Assembly: GCA_905182995.1 (NCBI GenBank)
Contig: CAJJDP010000156.1
Span: forward strand, 1-64,000
DNA: 64,000 nucleotides
Source of the DNA: Paramecium octaurelia
Taxonomy: Eukaryota > Ciliophora > Oligohymenophorea > Peniculida > Parameciidae
Direction of reading: 5' to 3'
Position 1 is the first letter of the stretch. Each line of letters starts with the position of its first letter. Shown here one piece after another: positions 51,234 to 62,309 of the stretch. The notes under the pieces are model-generated. The model ran no database searches. It saw only the letters and a list, made by a program, of their open reading frames with translations, and was not told where the DNA came from. The translations under genes and the position numbers were made by a program.

Positions 51234-51827
51234 ATGCTGGAGAGAATTTAAGGATCGATTTTTGAAAACAATTCAAAGCAAGTTAAAAAGTAATGGAAAA
51301 GGAATAAAAAATATTATAATATAATTTAGATAGAATATTCTTCAAAATTATTAAATAATAAGATGACCTTTTCGATATATATTAATGAAATAAATGATAA
51401 ACTGTATTTTTATTGACTTTAATAATGAAATAAACATAAGTTTAAATACGTGTTTTATGTAGAGGAATACGGTTAGATAGCATATGTATAGGAAAAAAGG
51501 ATAATCATTTAGAATATTGATGAAAATGGATTGATAAAGATGCTTACAATTTTAATTCAACTTTATTTCAAAAGAATAATCAGTGGAAAGATTTAAAAGG
51601 GTTCTAATAATTATTTAATTAAAATTCCTAAATTTAATATCATAAATTCTATTATACTAGATGACTTCAATACACTGAATTATACAACTAATAACATAAA
51701 ATCTAAGAACTTTTATCATGACAAAAAATTATAAAAATTACATTTTATAAAAGTTGACATTCATAAATACAGTGATATTTATAAAGGTCATAATAGAATG
51801 GATAAGTTAAATATCGATGTATTTTGA
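51234..51827 (+). pseudogene. interrupted open frame, unknown
   Basis: One frame runs from ATG 51234 to TGA 51825-51827 with good coding character on both sides (about 60 and 125 codons), interrupted near 51,410-51,430 by two TGA codons. A candidate intron (GTATTTTTAT...CATAAG) covers both but is 37 nt, which would break the frame. So the gene is either decayed, carries an error, or I have the splice wrong. No family recognised. Confidence 0.35.
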
Positions 51828-51980
51828 AATAGATTTAGAATATATTTTAAATACTTGACCATTTGGAAACTTTTTGTTAGATCAAATTGATATTAATTTA
51901 AAAATAATCATTCTTTCTAAATTGCAAACTTTTTGAATACCCTTTAAGAATTTAAATATCATAAATTAAGCTTAAATAAA

Positions 51981-53093
51981 ATGAGAGGGCAGTAATAAAA
52001 TTAACTTTTCCAAACTAAGTAATGTGATCAAGATCTGCTTTAGATTGATTATAAATGCAGTAAGAGGTTATTCTCTTTGAAGGAGAGAGTCAATTCAAAT
52101 AATAATAACACTTCCTTTATGACATAAAATTTAAATTAATCTTATTAAAGAGCTGATTTAAAAATGGAGACCGCCTAAAATCAATTTACTCCAATTACTC
52201 ATTTGCAAGTTCAAAGTAAACAGGATTCGGCAATAGAGAGACAGTTTTAAGAAGTTTATTAATCATCATAAGAAAACAACAAAGAACTTTATAATATTAA
52301 ATGCATTCATAAAATAAAAAAGGAGAATTAATATTCTTCATAAAAGAAAAGGAAAACCTAAAAACGACCTTTTCAATTAACTAGAATCCCAGAATGCTCA
52401 AGAGCAGCCAACATAACCTTGATATTTAGAGAAAGTGAAAAAAGCATGGAACTCAAAGATTACTCTTTGAATTTGATAAATACATGCTATCAATTGAAAC
52501 AATAGATTCTATGTGAATTACTACAAAAACAGCTTTTCATAACTCAAAAAATTTAAGGATATATTGAGTGCTCTAGAATATTAGTAAATGGAAACATATT
52601 TGAAGATTAGATGTTACTTAATGAAATCAGACATCCTATATTGATTGAGATATTTTAGTTTAAGACTCCAAATTTCAACCAAGATTATCACTATTAGTTC
52701 AATCATGAGTAAGTCTACCAAAATTAGTATGATGGTTTAAGAGTGTAAAATTTATAAATTATGTATAATAATAAGCAAATAAATTGGTCAGGAGTTGTTG
52801 ACATTTCTCATATTGATTTTGAGGAGATTTTGAAATTAGAAAATGGCTATGAATTATACAATATTAACAAGTTGGGTTATTTTAGGATACCAAATCAAGG
52901 AAAAAAGTTGAATTGCAAACGAATGGTTAAACTTAATGTCCCTGAGGAATTGCTCATACTGACAACTGATGACAATGGAAATAAAGATAAATCATACTTG
53001 ATGAGGAAGTTATCTGAACAATGTAAACTGTTGAATTAAGAGTTTGTAAGTTTAGATAATGAAAGTAGATATTATGAATTCATTGAACTATGA
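51981..53093 (+). CDS. Nup98-type C-terminal (autopeptidase fold) domain protein
   Basis: Single exon, 370 aa. The last 120 residues follow the nucleoporin Nup98 C-terminal domain: G-V-V-D-I-S-H-I-D-F-E-E-I-L-K-L (family: V-D-V-T-N-L-N-L-D-D-I-V), P-N-Q-G-K-K-L-N (family: P-P-V-G-E-G-L-N), V-K-L-N-V-P, and K-S-Y-L-M-R-K-L-S-E-Q-C-K-L-L-N-Q-E-F-V ending in Y-Y-E-F-I-E-L-stop. In Nup98 this domain cuts itself at His-Phe|Ser and anchors the protein in the pore; here the chain ends at that point and the H-F-S site is missing. The N-terminal 250 residues are Gln/Asn/Lys-rich, with no GLFG or FG repeats. So it may be a stand-alone docking domain; the family call rests on pattern over one domain. 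Confidence 0.65.
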
Positions 53094-53136
53094 TTATTTT
53101 ACTTAAAGAGATTAAAATTGATTAATTTATAAATAT

Positions 53137-53955
53137 TCAGGAATTCGTGGACTTCCTCAAAATGTCCATCATTTTAATTAAGTCTTCAATCTGCTAATTC
53201 CATAACACTTATTATTCTTTATTTTGAGTGTTTAATTGCTGGATTTAAGTTACCAAGATATCATTATTTTTTCTTAATTGCAGATTCTCCTATTTCAACT
53301 AATGTATTAATTCCTAATTGATTTGATACTTTCCTAACGATTCTGAGATTTTTTCAATTTGTATTTGCATCTGCTCCTTCTATTGCTTTAATTTAACCCT
53401 TTACTTTTCGCTATCCAAGAGCTTATCCTCTAATTCATTGATAATCTTCTTGCTGAAATCGTCTTTAGCATTGCTATTTTTTAGAGTGTAGATTTGTTAT
53501 TCGGCTTGATTCAATTTATTTTGCAATTCTTCAACCTAAGCTCCAGTGTAACCAGACGCACTTAGAGATTATATATTTTCAGCATAATCAACCAAGATGG
53601 TCTTAATTTACTCATTCAACTATGACGGTAATATGTTGCTTTTGAATAAGGTCTAGAATTAGGATGTATAGAAGTCAAGCAATTATGAAAAGGTTTGTGG
53701 TTTGAGAAATTTCTTATTACCTGAGTTTGGCAAAGATTGTTAAGTCTGTTTCTTACCTGATGACTGATTGGACTGTTTTAAACTCTTAGTAGTTTGAGGC
53801 TGTGGTGAATTCTTATTGATATTATTTACTCTTTTTTATTCTTAAGAGCTCTCTGAAGATGATGAGTGATTCCTTTCTGGCTTTTTCAATTTCTACTCGC
53901 TGTATCTGGATGCACTCTAGGTTGTCTTTTTCCATTTTTCAATTAATGAATCCAT
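53137..53955 (-). CDS. coiled-coil protein
   Basis: 272 aa, single exon, ATG 53955 to TGA 53137-53139. The first 90 residues are basic, Ser/Gln-rich and probably disordered. A short ordered stretch (about 90-130) precedes a continuous coiled coil of about 130 residues with regular Leu/Ile heptads. No catalytic or targeting motif. It could be a cytoskeletal or centrosome/basal-body component, but nothing specific shows this. It ends 43 bp from the Nup98-type gene, convergent. Confidence 0.75.
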
Positions 53956-54371
53956 TAATATTACTTAATAATTTATTATTTAAATTATAACGACGCATAA
54001 ATAAATATGTATTTAATAATAATAGTTTGTTTTTTAGAGTGTTCTCATGATCTAGATGCAATTCTAACATCCAAAGGGGTTCGTTAAATCACTCAGATAT
54101 CTCCTGTATGCAATTGGATACATAGTGCTTATTTTTATTAATATATAAAATTCATAAAGAAAGTTACAATGATATTGAGTAACTTGTTTAAATCACTACT
54201 TAAATATACCTTAGCTTTACTGATTAGCAGAACTACTAAAAATATACTATGAATTTATGAATTTTTTTAATTAAGTTTTCTCTTGCTTTTATTAAAGTTA
54301 TAATTAATAGAATATTTTATTTATCCTATTTGTTTTGTATTATTGGGATAGGATAATAATAATATAAAAGT
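53956..54371. other. intergenic stretch between divergent genes
   Basis: About 415 AT-rich bases holding two promoters in principle. No recognisable element. Confidence 0.4.
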
Positions 54372-54767
54372 ATGGATTAATTACCCCCTGGTGGTTTAAA
54401 TAAGGGCTTAGTTATAGGCTTATCATGTTCCTGTCCTCCTGGTTGTTAGTGCAAATCAACAGCTATCAGAAATTGGCATCATAAAGTCTGTGGTTGCCCG
54501 TCCTACATTAACGAGTTCGGAGATATTTTTTGCAAAAACTTCAAAGACAAGCCAGAATGCTAAGGTTATTTCATCTAGCATGCAAAATTTCAATGCTCTT
54601 AGGCCTAAAAAAATGATACTTGGATCGGATATAGAAACGCAGCATAATTTATGATGGCCTTAGCATAAGGAATATAGGCAGCAGAATTTCAACTTAAGAA
54701 TGATCAAAACCTTGTTCATTTTACATCCACGTTGAATAAGGAAGTTTAGAGGAGATGGAATCTTTGA
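54372..54767 (+). CDS. small cysteine-rich protein, unknown
   Basis: 131 aa, single exon, ATG 54372 to TGA 54765-54767. The first half has C-S-C-P-P-G-C-Q-C then C-G-C-P and four further cysteines, a spacing that suggests metal binding or disulphides. The second half is helical, with no signal peptide, so a cytosolic zinc-binding fold is more likely than a secreted one. No family recognised. Confidence 0.6.
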
Positions 54768-54799
54768 GTTTCTACACCAATATATCTATATATATAAAA

Positions 54800-55342
54800 A
54801 TGTATTCTTATAATCGTCCTATTCGCCCAAATTTTTATTTCATCATCAAAAAGAAGAACCAAAGGGAGATTAGACTCTAAGTTTAACAAGGAAATAGAAT
54901 ATAATTTATTAAATCTAAAATCATTACTATTTTTATTACCTAAAATACCAGTATCGTAAAAGAGTCATTAGTTCTTTATTACACCTTTAGAAAAGTAGCC
55001 ATCTTTTGGTTTTACAAATTTTAATTCAAACTATTATAGAAATGTATATCAAATAGGTGTTCTGATGAATTCTATAGAATTATTTTTAAGAAATGCAATC
55101 TAAAAATAAACAAAGCAATAATCAAAAAGAAATCTATTTCTAAACTTTTCGTCGTTTATTATTAAAGTTTCTAATACAAGGATATAGGCCTTAGTGGAAA
55201 AAGGGCTACTTGTTATCATCTTCAAATAGGAGTTGAATTGATTATATGCTACCAATTTTATTTGTATAAGTATCTAAGCATGCATTATGACTTGGATATG
55301 ATAAAAATTATTCAAGTAAACAACATGACAATCAAATTTTGA
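54800..55342 (+). CDS. candidate gene, unrecognised
   Basis: One frame is open for 180 codons from ATG 54800 to TGA 55340-55342, long for chance at this base composition. The product is basic and rich in Ile, Lys, Phe and Tyr, with five cysteines. No domain is recognised, codon quality is weaker than in neighbouring genes, and it starts only 32 bp after the preceding stop. It could be a chance frame. Confidence 0.35.
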
Positions 55343-55733
55343 TGAATTATTATCATACTAAAAAATTAGAATTAATTTAATTCTTTTATTATTAATATAT
55401 CTGTATGATATTATTAGAAAATTAATCATTTTTATTTGATTTGGAGGCATCAAGTATTATTTTAGACACGGACTTTGATAATTACTGAGATCTATTTTGA
55501 AAAGCAATCGAAAAAATACATTATTCTAATTATATCTCTATGTTCAGTCTTAGGTATTTTCAATATATTATATGGTATCATAATAAAATGTTTTTCTAAT
55601 ATTGTAGCTTGAGTTAATTTTGATAAACGTCAATAATCAAATAGATATAGTTAATTTGGATAAAGAAAAATAATATTTATTTGTTTGGATGATTTCCAGT
55701 CTAAAGTATTATTTATATTTATTATTAAAACAG
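55343..55733. other. intergenic stretch
   Basis: About 390 AT-rich bases upstream of the kinase gene. Nothing recognisable. Confidence 0.4.
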
Positions 55734-57445
55734 ATGAAACATCATTACGAAAGTGATGAAGATGATGAAGAGCTGAAAGTAATGGATCTACAAAATGTTA
55801 GGTTGGAGACATAATTTAAGGAAGATTCAGTATAAGTTAGAAAATTGGAGAGGGTTCTTTCGGGTAGGTATATAAAGTGATAGATCAGAAAAGTGGGGAC
55901 TAAGTGATGGCAATGAAAGTAGAGGTTGAGGAGGAGGATTACAGTATGTTGGAGAAGGAAATCAAAGTGTTGATCGAAATGAGGTAGAGAGTAGGATGAT
56001 AATCATTAGAAAAAAAACTGGATTCCCTTAAATAAAGTTTTATGGATAGGAAAAGCGATTTACCTATTGCATAATGACAATGCTAGGAAAGAATTTGGAG
56101 TCAGTGGTGAGAAAGTGCGGAGGCAATTTCGAATTGGGGACATCATTAAAGATAGCAATTCAAGTAGGTCATCGATACAATATATAGTCAATAGATGATA
56201 GATAGAATCGAAACCCTCCACAATTGTCGTTTCTTGCATAGAGACATCAAACCTGATAATTTTGTACTTGAAGCAGGACCATCACCTAAACTGATTTATT
56301 TGATTGATTTTGGACTGTCAAAACACTACATTGTAATTAGATGTAACTAGCATAGAACTCAAAAGGGGATCACATCCAATACATCAAGAAAGCAGGTTTG
56401 ATTGGAACTGCCAGATACGCCAGCATCAGTGCTCATGATGAAATGGAATAAGGAAGGAAGGATGATTTAGAAAGTATTGGCTACGTCTTGATATATTTGG
56501 CAAGTGGGACACTGCCTTGGATGAATTTGTAGATTGAATAGAAGGATTTAAAATATGCTAAAATTCATCACATGAAGAAGACAATCAAACCTGATGTTTT
56601 GTGTGCCAAATTACCAAGAGTATTATAAATATATTAAATCATAAGTGTTTCACAAAGTTCATGTAAGATGTCAGAGGCTATGAATTTAAATAATAACCAA
56701 ATTATCAACTATTGAAGAGTTATTTCTCAGAAGAATTGGAGTAGATTCAAAAGGAACGAAAGGGATAATTTTAGTATGATTGGGAGAAACTACCCGAGTA
56801 TTAATAAAAGAAGAAGCACCTTACAGTTCATATCATGTAATAAAGTAGCAAAGAGGAAAAGGTGAATTTGATCAAATAAAAGGAACCTCCTCGACCAATT
56901 CCTTAGACTTTCGAATAAATCATGCAAGATACTAAGAAAAAGAAAAGCACTAAAAAAACAACTAGTCATAAGACAAAAAAGAAAGATCCAATTATGATAA
57001 ATATAGCAGAACCGGATAGTCCTGCTTAAATGCCGTCCTTTGGGATATTAAATCTTAAGCCATATCAATAATAAAATTCATTTTTACAAATACCTTAATT
57101 AAACTCAAGTGGATTAATAGATTATTTGCCATCTTTGAATCCCTCAGTAGCCACATCAAAGATGAATAACTATCATTAGAGTGAAGATGTGGTTAGTGAG
57201 GGTAGATTGCCAATTTGGGAATTGGGGGATGGTCAAATTCCAGGATTTTAGAAAATGATTGGCTATGTGACCAAAGGAATAAAAAAACCAAATGCTGATT
57301 TTTAAAGGAAAACCAGAAAAGCTCATACATGTATGCATGTTTCTTATTCTTAGAGATTGATACTATAAAAAAGATGTCGTAAAATTTAGTTTAGCCGAAA
57401 ACAATAAAAGGAGATGATGAAGGGATTCCTGAGGGATTGGATTGA
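55734..57445 (+). CDS. casein kinase 1-like protein kinase
   Basis: 519 aa after removing introns of 23, 26, 31, 23, 26 and 23 nt; exact codon count to TGA 57443-57445. The kinase domain fills about residues 16-310: glycine loop I-G-E-G-S-F-G, M-A-M-K-V-E with the ATP-binding lysine, catalytic loop H-R-D-I-K-P-D-N-F, D-F-G-L-S-K, and the CK1-specific G-T-A-R-Y-A-S-I-S-A-H and D-D-L-E-S-I-G-Y-V-L in place of the usual APE region. All catalytic residues are intact, so it should be an active Ser/Thr kinase. The C-terminal 200 residues are Lys/Gln-rich and Pro-containing, without known domains. CK1 kinases act in many processes; ciliates have large CK1 families, so the target cannot be guessed. 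Confidence 0.9.
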
Positions 57446-57498
57446 TTCTATAATATAGAATATAAAATATATATTGATTAAGAATTCCGTATTGTAAT

Positions 57499-58207
57499 TC
57501 AACAACATCCATCGTTTTTTGAGTTTGTTTTCTTAGTGTCCTTAACATCTTTGATTTAGAGACCTTTCTTTTTCTTGCCTTTACTTTCTTAAGCTTAAAC
57601 TTTGATTGAGATGCCTAATGTAATCGGAACAATAATACTTTCGCCTAAAGCTCTAAACAATTCAGTGATGCCTATCCCTGATTTGGCTGATGTAAAGAAA
57701 TGCTTAGCTCCTATCTTTTTGCAATACTCTTCCACTTCGTTCTTATCAATTTGCATTTAATTCTTCATGTCACATTTATTCCCTGCGACAACGATTGAAA
57801 TATCCTTGGTTCCAAATTGTCTTAATTCTTCGACCCATTTTTCCACCTATGAGTTGATTTGAATGAGCTACTTTGAGAAATGACTCTTTGTAAGTGACAT
57901 CATAAACAAGAACAGCTCCATATGCATCTCGATAATATACGGTGGTCAGTGCATGAAATATTTCTTGGCCAGCAGTGTCCTTTAGAAATGAAATATTGAC
58001 ATACCCAGATGGCCAATTTGATGTCCTTACCACCTCCCAAGTCCACAACTTTATCGAAGTAAGTGGCATTGACAGATGATTCTTAATTCTCATTAAATTG
58101 ATCTTAGCAATATCTCAAAGTCAAACAAGTCTTGCCTACTCTGCCTAAAGATTAAATGAATATGACTGACCCTCTCCAAGCATCACGATCTTTATTGGTG
58201 CACTCAT
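57499..58207 (-). CDS. Rab21-like small GTPase
   Basis: 210 aa after removing introns of 26, 25 and 25 nt; exact codon count, ATG 58207 to TGA 57499-57501. GTPase motifs: P-loop G-E-G-R-V-G-K-T, W-D-T-A-G-Q-E, N-K-C-D, and T-S-A-K. G-E-G-x-V-G-K-T, F-H-A-L-x-x-x-Y-Y-R-D and I-W-D-T-A-G-Q-E-x-F match Rab21 better than Rab5 or Rab22. The C-terminus ends Gly-Cys-Cys, a double prenylation site, after a basic tail. Rab21 works in early endocytosis and, in ciliates, food-vacuole traffic. The first intron starts GTCAG. It ends 53 bp from the kinase gene, convergent, and starts 26 bp after the preceding minus-strand gene's stop. Confidence 0.9.
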
Positions 58208-58233
58208 TCAATTTAATATTTATATATATATAA

Positions 58234-59449
58234 TCAAGTACTAAATAGTGGTGTGAGTTTTGCAAATTCCTTATAAAACAAATTTCGCTCCTCCTTCTTC
58301 CCTCTCTTCTTCTTGTTGAACTTAACCTTCTCATAGAAGAACTTAGTTTCATTCTCGCAAGCATTAAACAACCCATTGATATCTTATAGGATAGTCTAAA
58401 CAAATGAACTACTCTGACTTATGATATCATAGGTGATGGGACTCACTATTGTCAACTAGAAGTCCTCTTTTTCCAAATAAAAAAATGGACTAGTTTTGAA
58501 TCATATAAATATACATACTTCTAGTCAAAGCCCTTGTAAAAGATTCCCATAGAATGGGGGTTGAATTTGGTTCCATAAAATTCTAGAAATTTGTATGTAG
58601 CCAACCCTATCGAATGGAATCCAGCGTTTTATTAATAATAGTGCTCCAGAAAGGCCACAACAATCAGTACCAAACAGAACGACGAAATTCCACCTTTGGA
58701 TTAATCATTCAATCCTCTTTTCTTAAGTAGACTTTTAAATAAAAGTGTAATTGTTTTCAGCTCTTAATATTCTTGGAGCCAATAGCATGTAAGTTCCGTT
58801 GATGTCAATCCCTAATGCTAAATGTGTCCAAAGAAACTGATATCTACTTAAATCAACTGGGATTGGCACACAAGGTCAATGTGAGGCAAATTCATATTCC
58901 CATTCCTAAAGGGGATGCTCGGGTCCACCCATAGTTTAATGAGGGGCAGAGTTGTTTACGTAGGATAGATTGGTCTAACATTAATAAATTAATTACTTAA
59001 TTCGCTTGACCCAATTCATTTTATACAAGAACTCTATTATAATATCCATCTTTTGGTTTAATTGATGCGTCTCCAGACCAGTGATCCCTATGTCAATATC
59101 ACTATCAGGCAGAGCCAGTCTTGTGGCACAAGATCCAAACAGACACACTCCAGCATCTTTAAACAAGAACTAAATTATGAATTGAATTCGATTGAAAACT
59201 AACTGTCTAATTGGAAATTGTTAATCATTATCCCTCCTGATCTAATCGATAAATTCCTTAATGTCAAGATCTAATTTTTTTATCATTTATTAGAATGCTT
59301 GATTCATAAGATTTTCATCTATGGGATTTTCAATTAATTCAATTGTTTTAGGTAAAACTAAATTCTTTCTAATTAGTTTTTTCTTTTCAGGAGTACTAAG
59401 ATTCTATTCTTATACTTATGATGATGATTATTATTACTAATATTATTAC

Positions 59450-59509
<60 letters not shown>

Positions 59510-60765
59510 TAATAATGCTATTCTTATTATTTTTCCTCTTAATTTAAAATTTTTACTTATACTTAATTATCAAAATCATTCTTATTTATTTCCTCAATCT
59601 CCATTTGGATCCTATTTTCTTATATTTAAGGTTATTATTCTTATTATTCTAAACTTAATTATTTTTCTTTATTTGTAGAGGATGCATTTGAATGGTTTGG
59701 AGATTTCTACTTTTTTTTCTTTGTCACTACAATCCAATCTTCAGTGTCTTGATTATCGTCAGTAGTAACATCCTAATTTTCCTGCTCCTTCTAAACAACA
59801 ATGGGAAACTTTTCCTACGTCACTTAATGTATCAGTTTCTTTTACTTATTTTATTTCTTCTTCTTTTTTAATTTTTATTGAGATGCTTATTGATGTTATA
59901 GATGATGATCATTCTTTGTTAAACATTCCAATTCTTGCAAAATCGATTATTTATAAGATTCCCTTATGATTTGAAGTACCAACTTTTCACAGAGACTTTG
60001 AAGAGTCAAAGCTTGATGTAAGGGTAAATAGAATATGGATTCAAGCTGATTGTCGTTAAACTTACTAAGAAGACTCTGGATATTTATTGTATGATCCTTA
60101 ATGAAAGAGGTGTAGTATTAGAGTTGAATATTCTGATCTAGTCGAATGACAGTGGAAACACAATCAGTGACCTTCCTCCTTATATTTTTGCCATTGTTAA
60201 TCCAATATTGGAGGAGGCATTCGTGATTGATGAAATTAATGTGTTTATAATAGAGCAGGGTGACTTACTTTTCAAATTCGTTAATTATCCAATTTAGACA
60301 GGTCTAGGGTTGACTGGAGTCAAACCAAGGAGCATCTTGAACCTTCAACTGTTTATTATCTTCAACAATTTTGAGTTATTCTGCAAAAGCCTTGCCATTT
60401 GAGCAATCCCGTAATAAAGTGATGATTTCATTCATGTCTCCTCTGATACAGATGGTATCGAATATTTCATCTTAATCCACCAGGGTGAGTTAAGATAAAA
60501 GTTTCTAAAGATAATAGTGAAGACGTACTTCTTCTAAATTGTTTTTTTGATTGCATTCCGAGATTTAACATATTTAGTCAATAGAATCCTTGAATTGAAT
60601 CGATTAGTTCGAATTCAATTTATATTAGGATTTCTAGACTAATCTGTCATGTAAATACATCTTTAAGATAAATAGGCTGATAGATCTCTGACCAATGACT
60701 AGTTGTTTATTCCCATTGTGCTTTTTCACCCTAAACTAATCAATCATGTATATGTACCAACTCAT
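58234..60765 (-). CDS. large non-canonical poly(A)/U polymerase (TRF4/Cid1-type nucleotidyltransferase)
   Basis: 826 aa after removing introns of 22 and 29 nt; exact codon count, ATG 60765 to TGA 58234-58236. The C-terminal 290 residues carry the nucleotidyltransferase core: F-G-S-C-A-T-R-L-A-L-P then D554-S-D556-I-D558 (metal-binding aspartates), a third Asp in L-P-H-I-D-L-V, and the PAP-associated region with L-K-K-R-G-L-N-D, G-G-I-S-S-F and F-Y-G-T-K-F-N. Such enzymes add A or U to RNA 3' ends; RNA-binding domains are absent. The N-terminal 300 residues are helical with no known domain, followed by a Lys/Gln-rich linker and a polyglutamine tract of about 25 residues coded by TAA/TAG. In Tetrahymena, nucleotidyltransferases of this class work with an RNA-dependent RNA polymerase; whether this one does is unknown. 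Confidence 0.85.
59430..59513 (-). repeat. (TAA)n trinucleotide tract inside the nucleotidyltransferase gene
   Basis: An almost pure ATT/TTA repeat on the plus strand of about 84 bp. On the minus strand, in the frame of the surrounding gene, it reads as about 25 TAA/TAG codons, that is, polyglutamine. It is therefore coding, not an intergenic microsatellite. Confidence 0.85.
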
Positions 60766-60895
60766 GAGACCAGAAAAATATGATTATGACATGATATACT
60801 TTGGATATTAATTAACAAATAAAATATTTGCAAAATCTAATAAAAAAGCAATGGTTATATAACAAATAAAACTTCATCATATGTAAACACATTTC

Positions 60896-62264
60896 TCACC
60901 TTAAGTACTCTGATCTCTACTTTTCCTTGAATTCCCTCAGGATCTCAGCCGCTTCCTTACTGATAAAGGTTTCTGTGTCATTAAACTAAGAAAACTTCAT
61001 TGTGGGTTATTTGTAACTATCTCTTTCATTTAATTTATTCAATATCGAATCTATCTGTTGGGTTTCTGCAGAATCGCAAATCCCTTTCGATTTCAATATC
61101 CCACTCAATAACTAAATTGCCTCGATTGCCAATTGCAGTTTTTCATCTGTGCTCATTTTGTAGGTTTAAGCTGGTGTCTAGGACAGTCTATTAATTTGTT
61201 GCTAAGAAGGAGTTTGTGGTTACGGGGGAATTGCCGTATTAGAATGGGATTACTTATTTGTAGTATTAATGAATAATTGAGGTTAAGAAGATGACTTAAG
61301 TTAGCTTCCATAATTAGGTTATCTTTCCACAGAGGTAACTTATTTATCCAATTGCTATTAATTATTTAATTATGGTTATGATTATTGTTACGATTGTGAA
61401 CTATTCTATTACAATACATCCAATATTAAGTTGGCTGAATCTCTTACTTGTTTTATCTAATAATTTCTATTATAATAAATACCTTATTAGATTTTAATTC
61501 ATACATTAATTCCTTAAAGTACGAATGTTCCTGAATTTTCTCCTTTTATAGGACTACCAGGGAGTACAATATGTCTAACGCCATCTTCTTCACTTGCCAT
61601 TATTGATTTGACAACAACTATTGCAAATGAGGGATGATTTCATCAGCAAAAATACTAGAATAAATGAACTGCTTTACTCTGACTATTCTTCCACGCTCAA
61701 AATGATTGCGGCCATTCCTTCCAGGATCTCCACTTTCCCATTTTGTTGATTCAATAATGAGATGAATTTCCGAAAGAGGAACAAGGCATTTTGTTCGAGA
61801 ATTTCGAAGGACAAGAATTAGACTACTCTTGTCAAACAGAGGGCGTGTTATGCATTCTAATTTAGATGGTTCATGAGTGGTTTCAGAATGCTATTGAGGA
61901 CATCTCCGTCGAAACAACAGAGTTTGACTATTTTCCCTATAATTTCAGCCACTTGGGTGCACACGCAACTCATTGATTCGAAATCCTTGATTCTCTTCAA
62001 TAGATGAGTGAAGATCATGGGCAATTGAGGACTCAAGTTTTCATTGGCACATTCGGCCAATAATCCAAACAACTTCAATTGTTCTTTGACCACACTAATT
62101 TTATCCGATTTGGCTTCTATGAGCACTTAGACTATCATTTGATATTGATCGCATTCGAGGAATATCTACCTGAATTGCGGACTTGCAATAGGTTTTTACA
62201 ATAAGTATTAAAGTTGTTATTTGTAATTTTTCATTCGTTATAATTTTAATTAAAAAGCCTCCAT
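60896..62264 (-). CDS. HEAT/TOG-type repeat protein, TORTIFOLIA1-like
   Basis: 439 aa after removing introns of 23 nt (GTGGAAGAAT...TAAAG) and 26 nt; exact codon count, ATG 62264 to TGA 60896-60898. The N-terminal 230 residues are tandem HEAT repeats, including L-P-M-I-F-T-H-L-L-K-R-I-K-D, which resembles the L-P-x-L-L-K-R-L-K-D repeat of plant TORTIFOLIA1/SPIRAL2 microtubule proteins. A Ser/Gln/Pro-rich linker (about 265-350) and a short helical C-terminal region follow. Probable microtubule- or scaffold-binding protein. The first intron starts GTGG, unusual here; without it the frame fails. It is divergent from the next gene, with 45 bp between starts. Confidence 0.7.
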
Positions 62265-62309
62265 AATTTTATCAATATATTATAGTCCACTTCAGCATAA
62301 TTATATTTC

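Noticed and set aside
59418-59678. Isoleucine-rich plus-strand open frame.
   Set aside because: Translation of the ATT repeat on the wrong strand. The minus-strand reading continues a recognisable enzyme on both sides.
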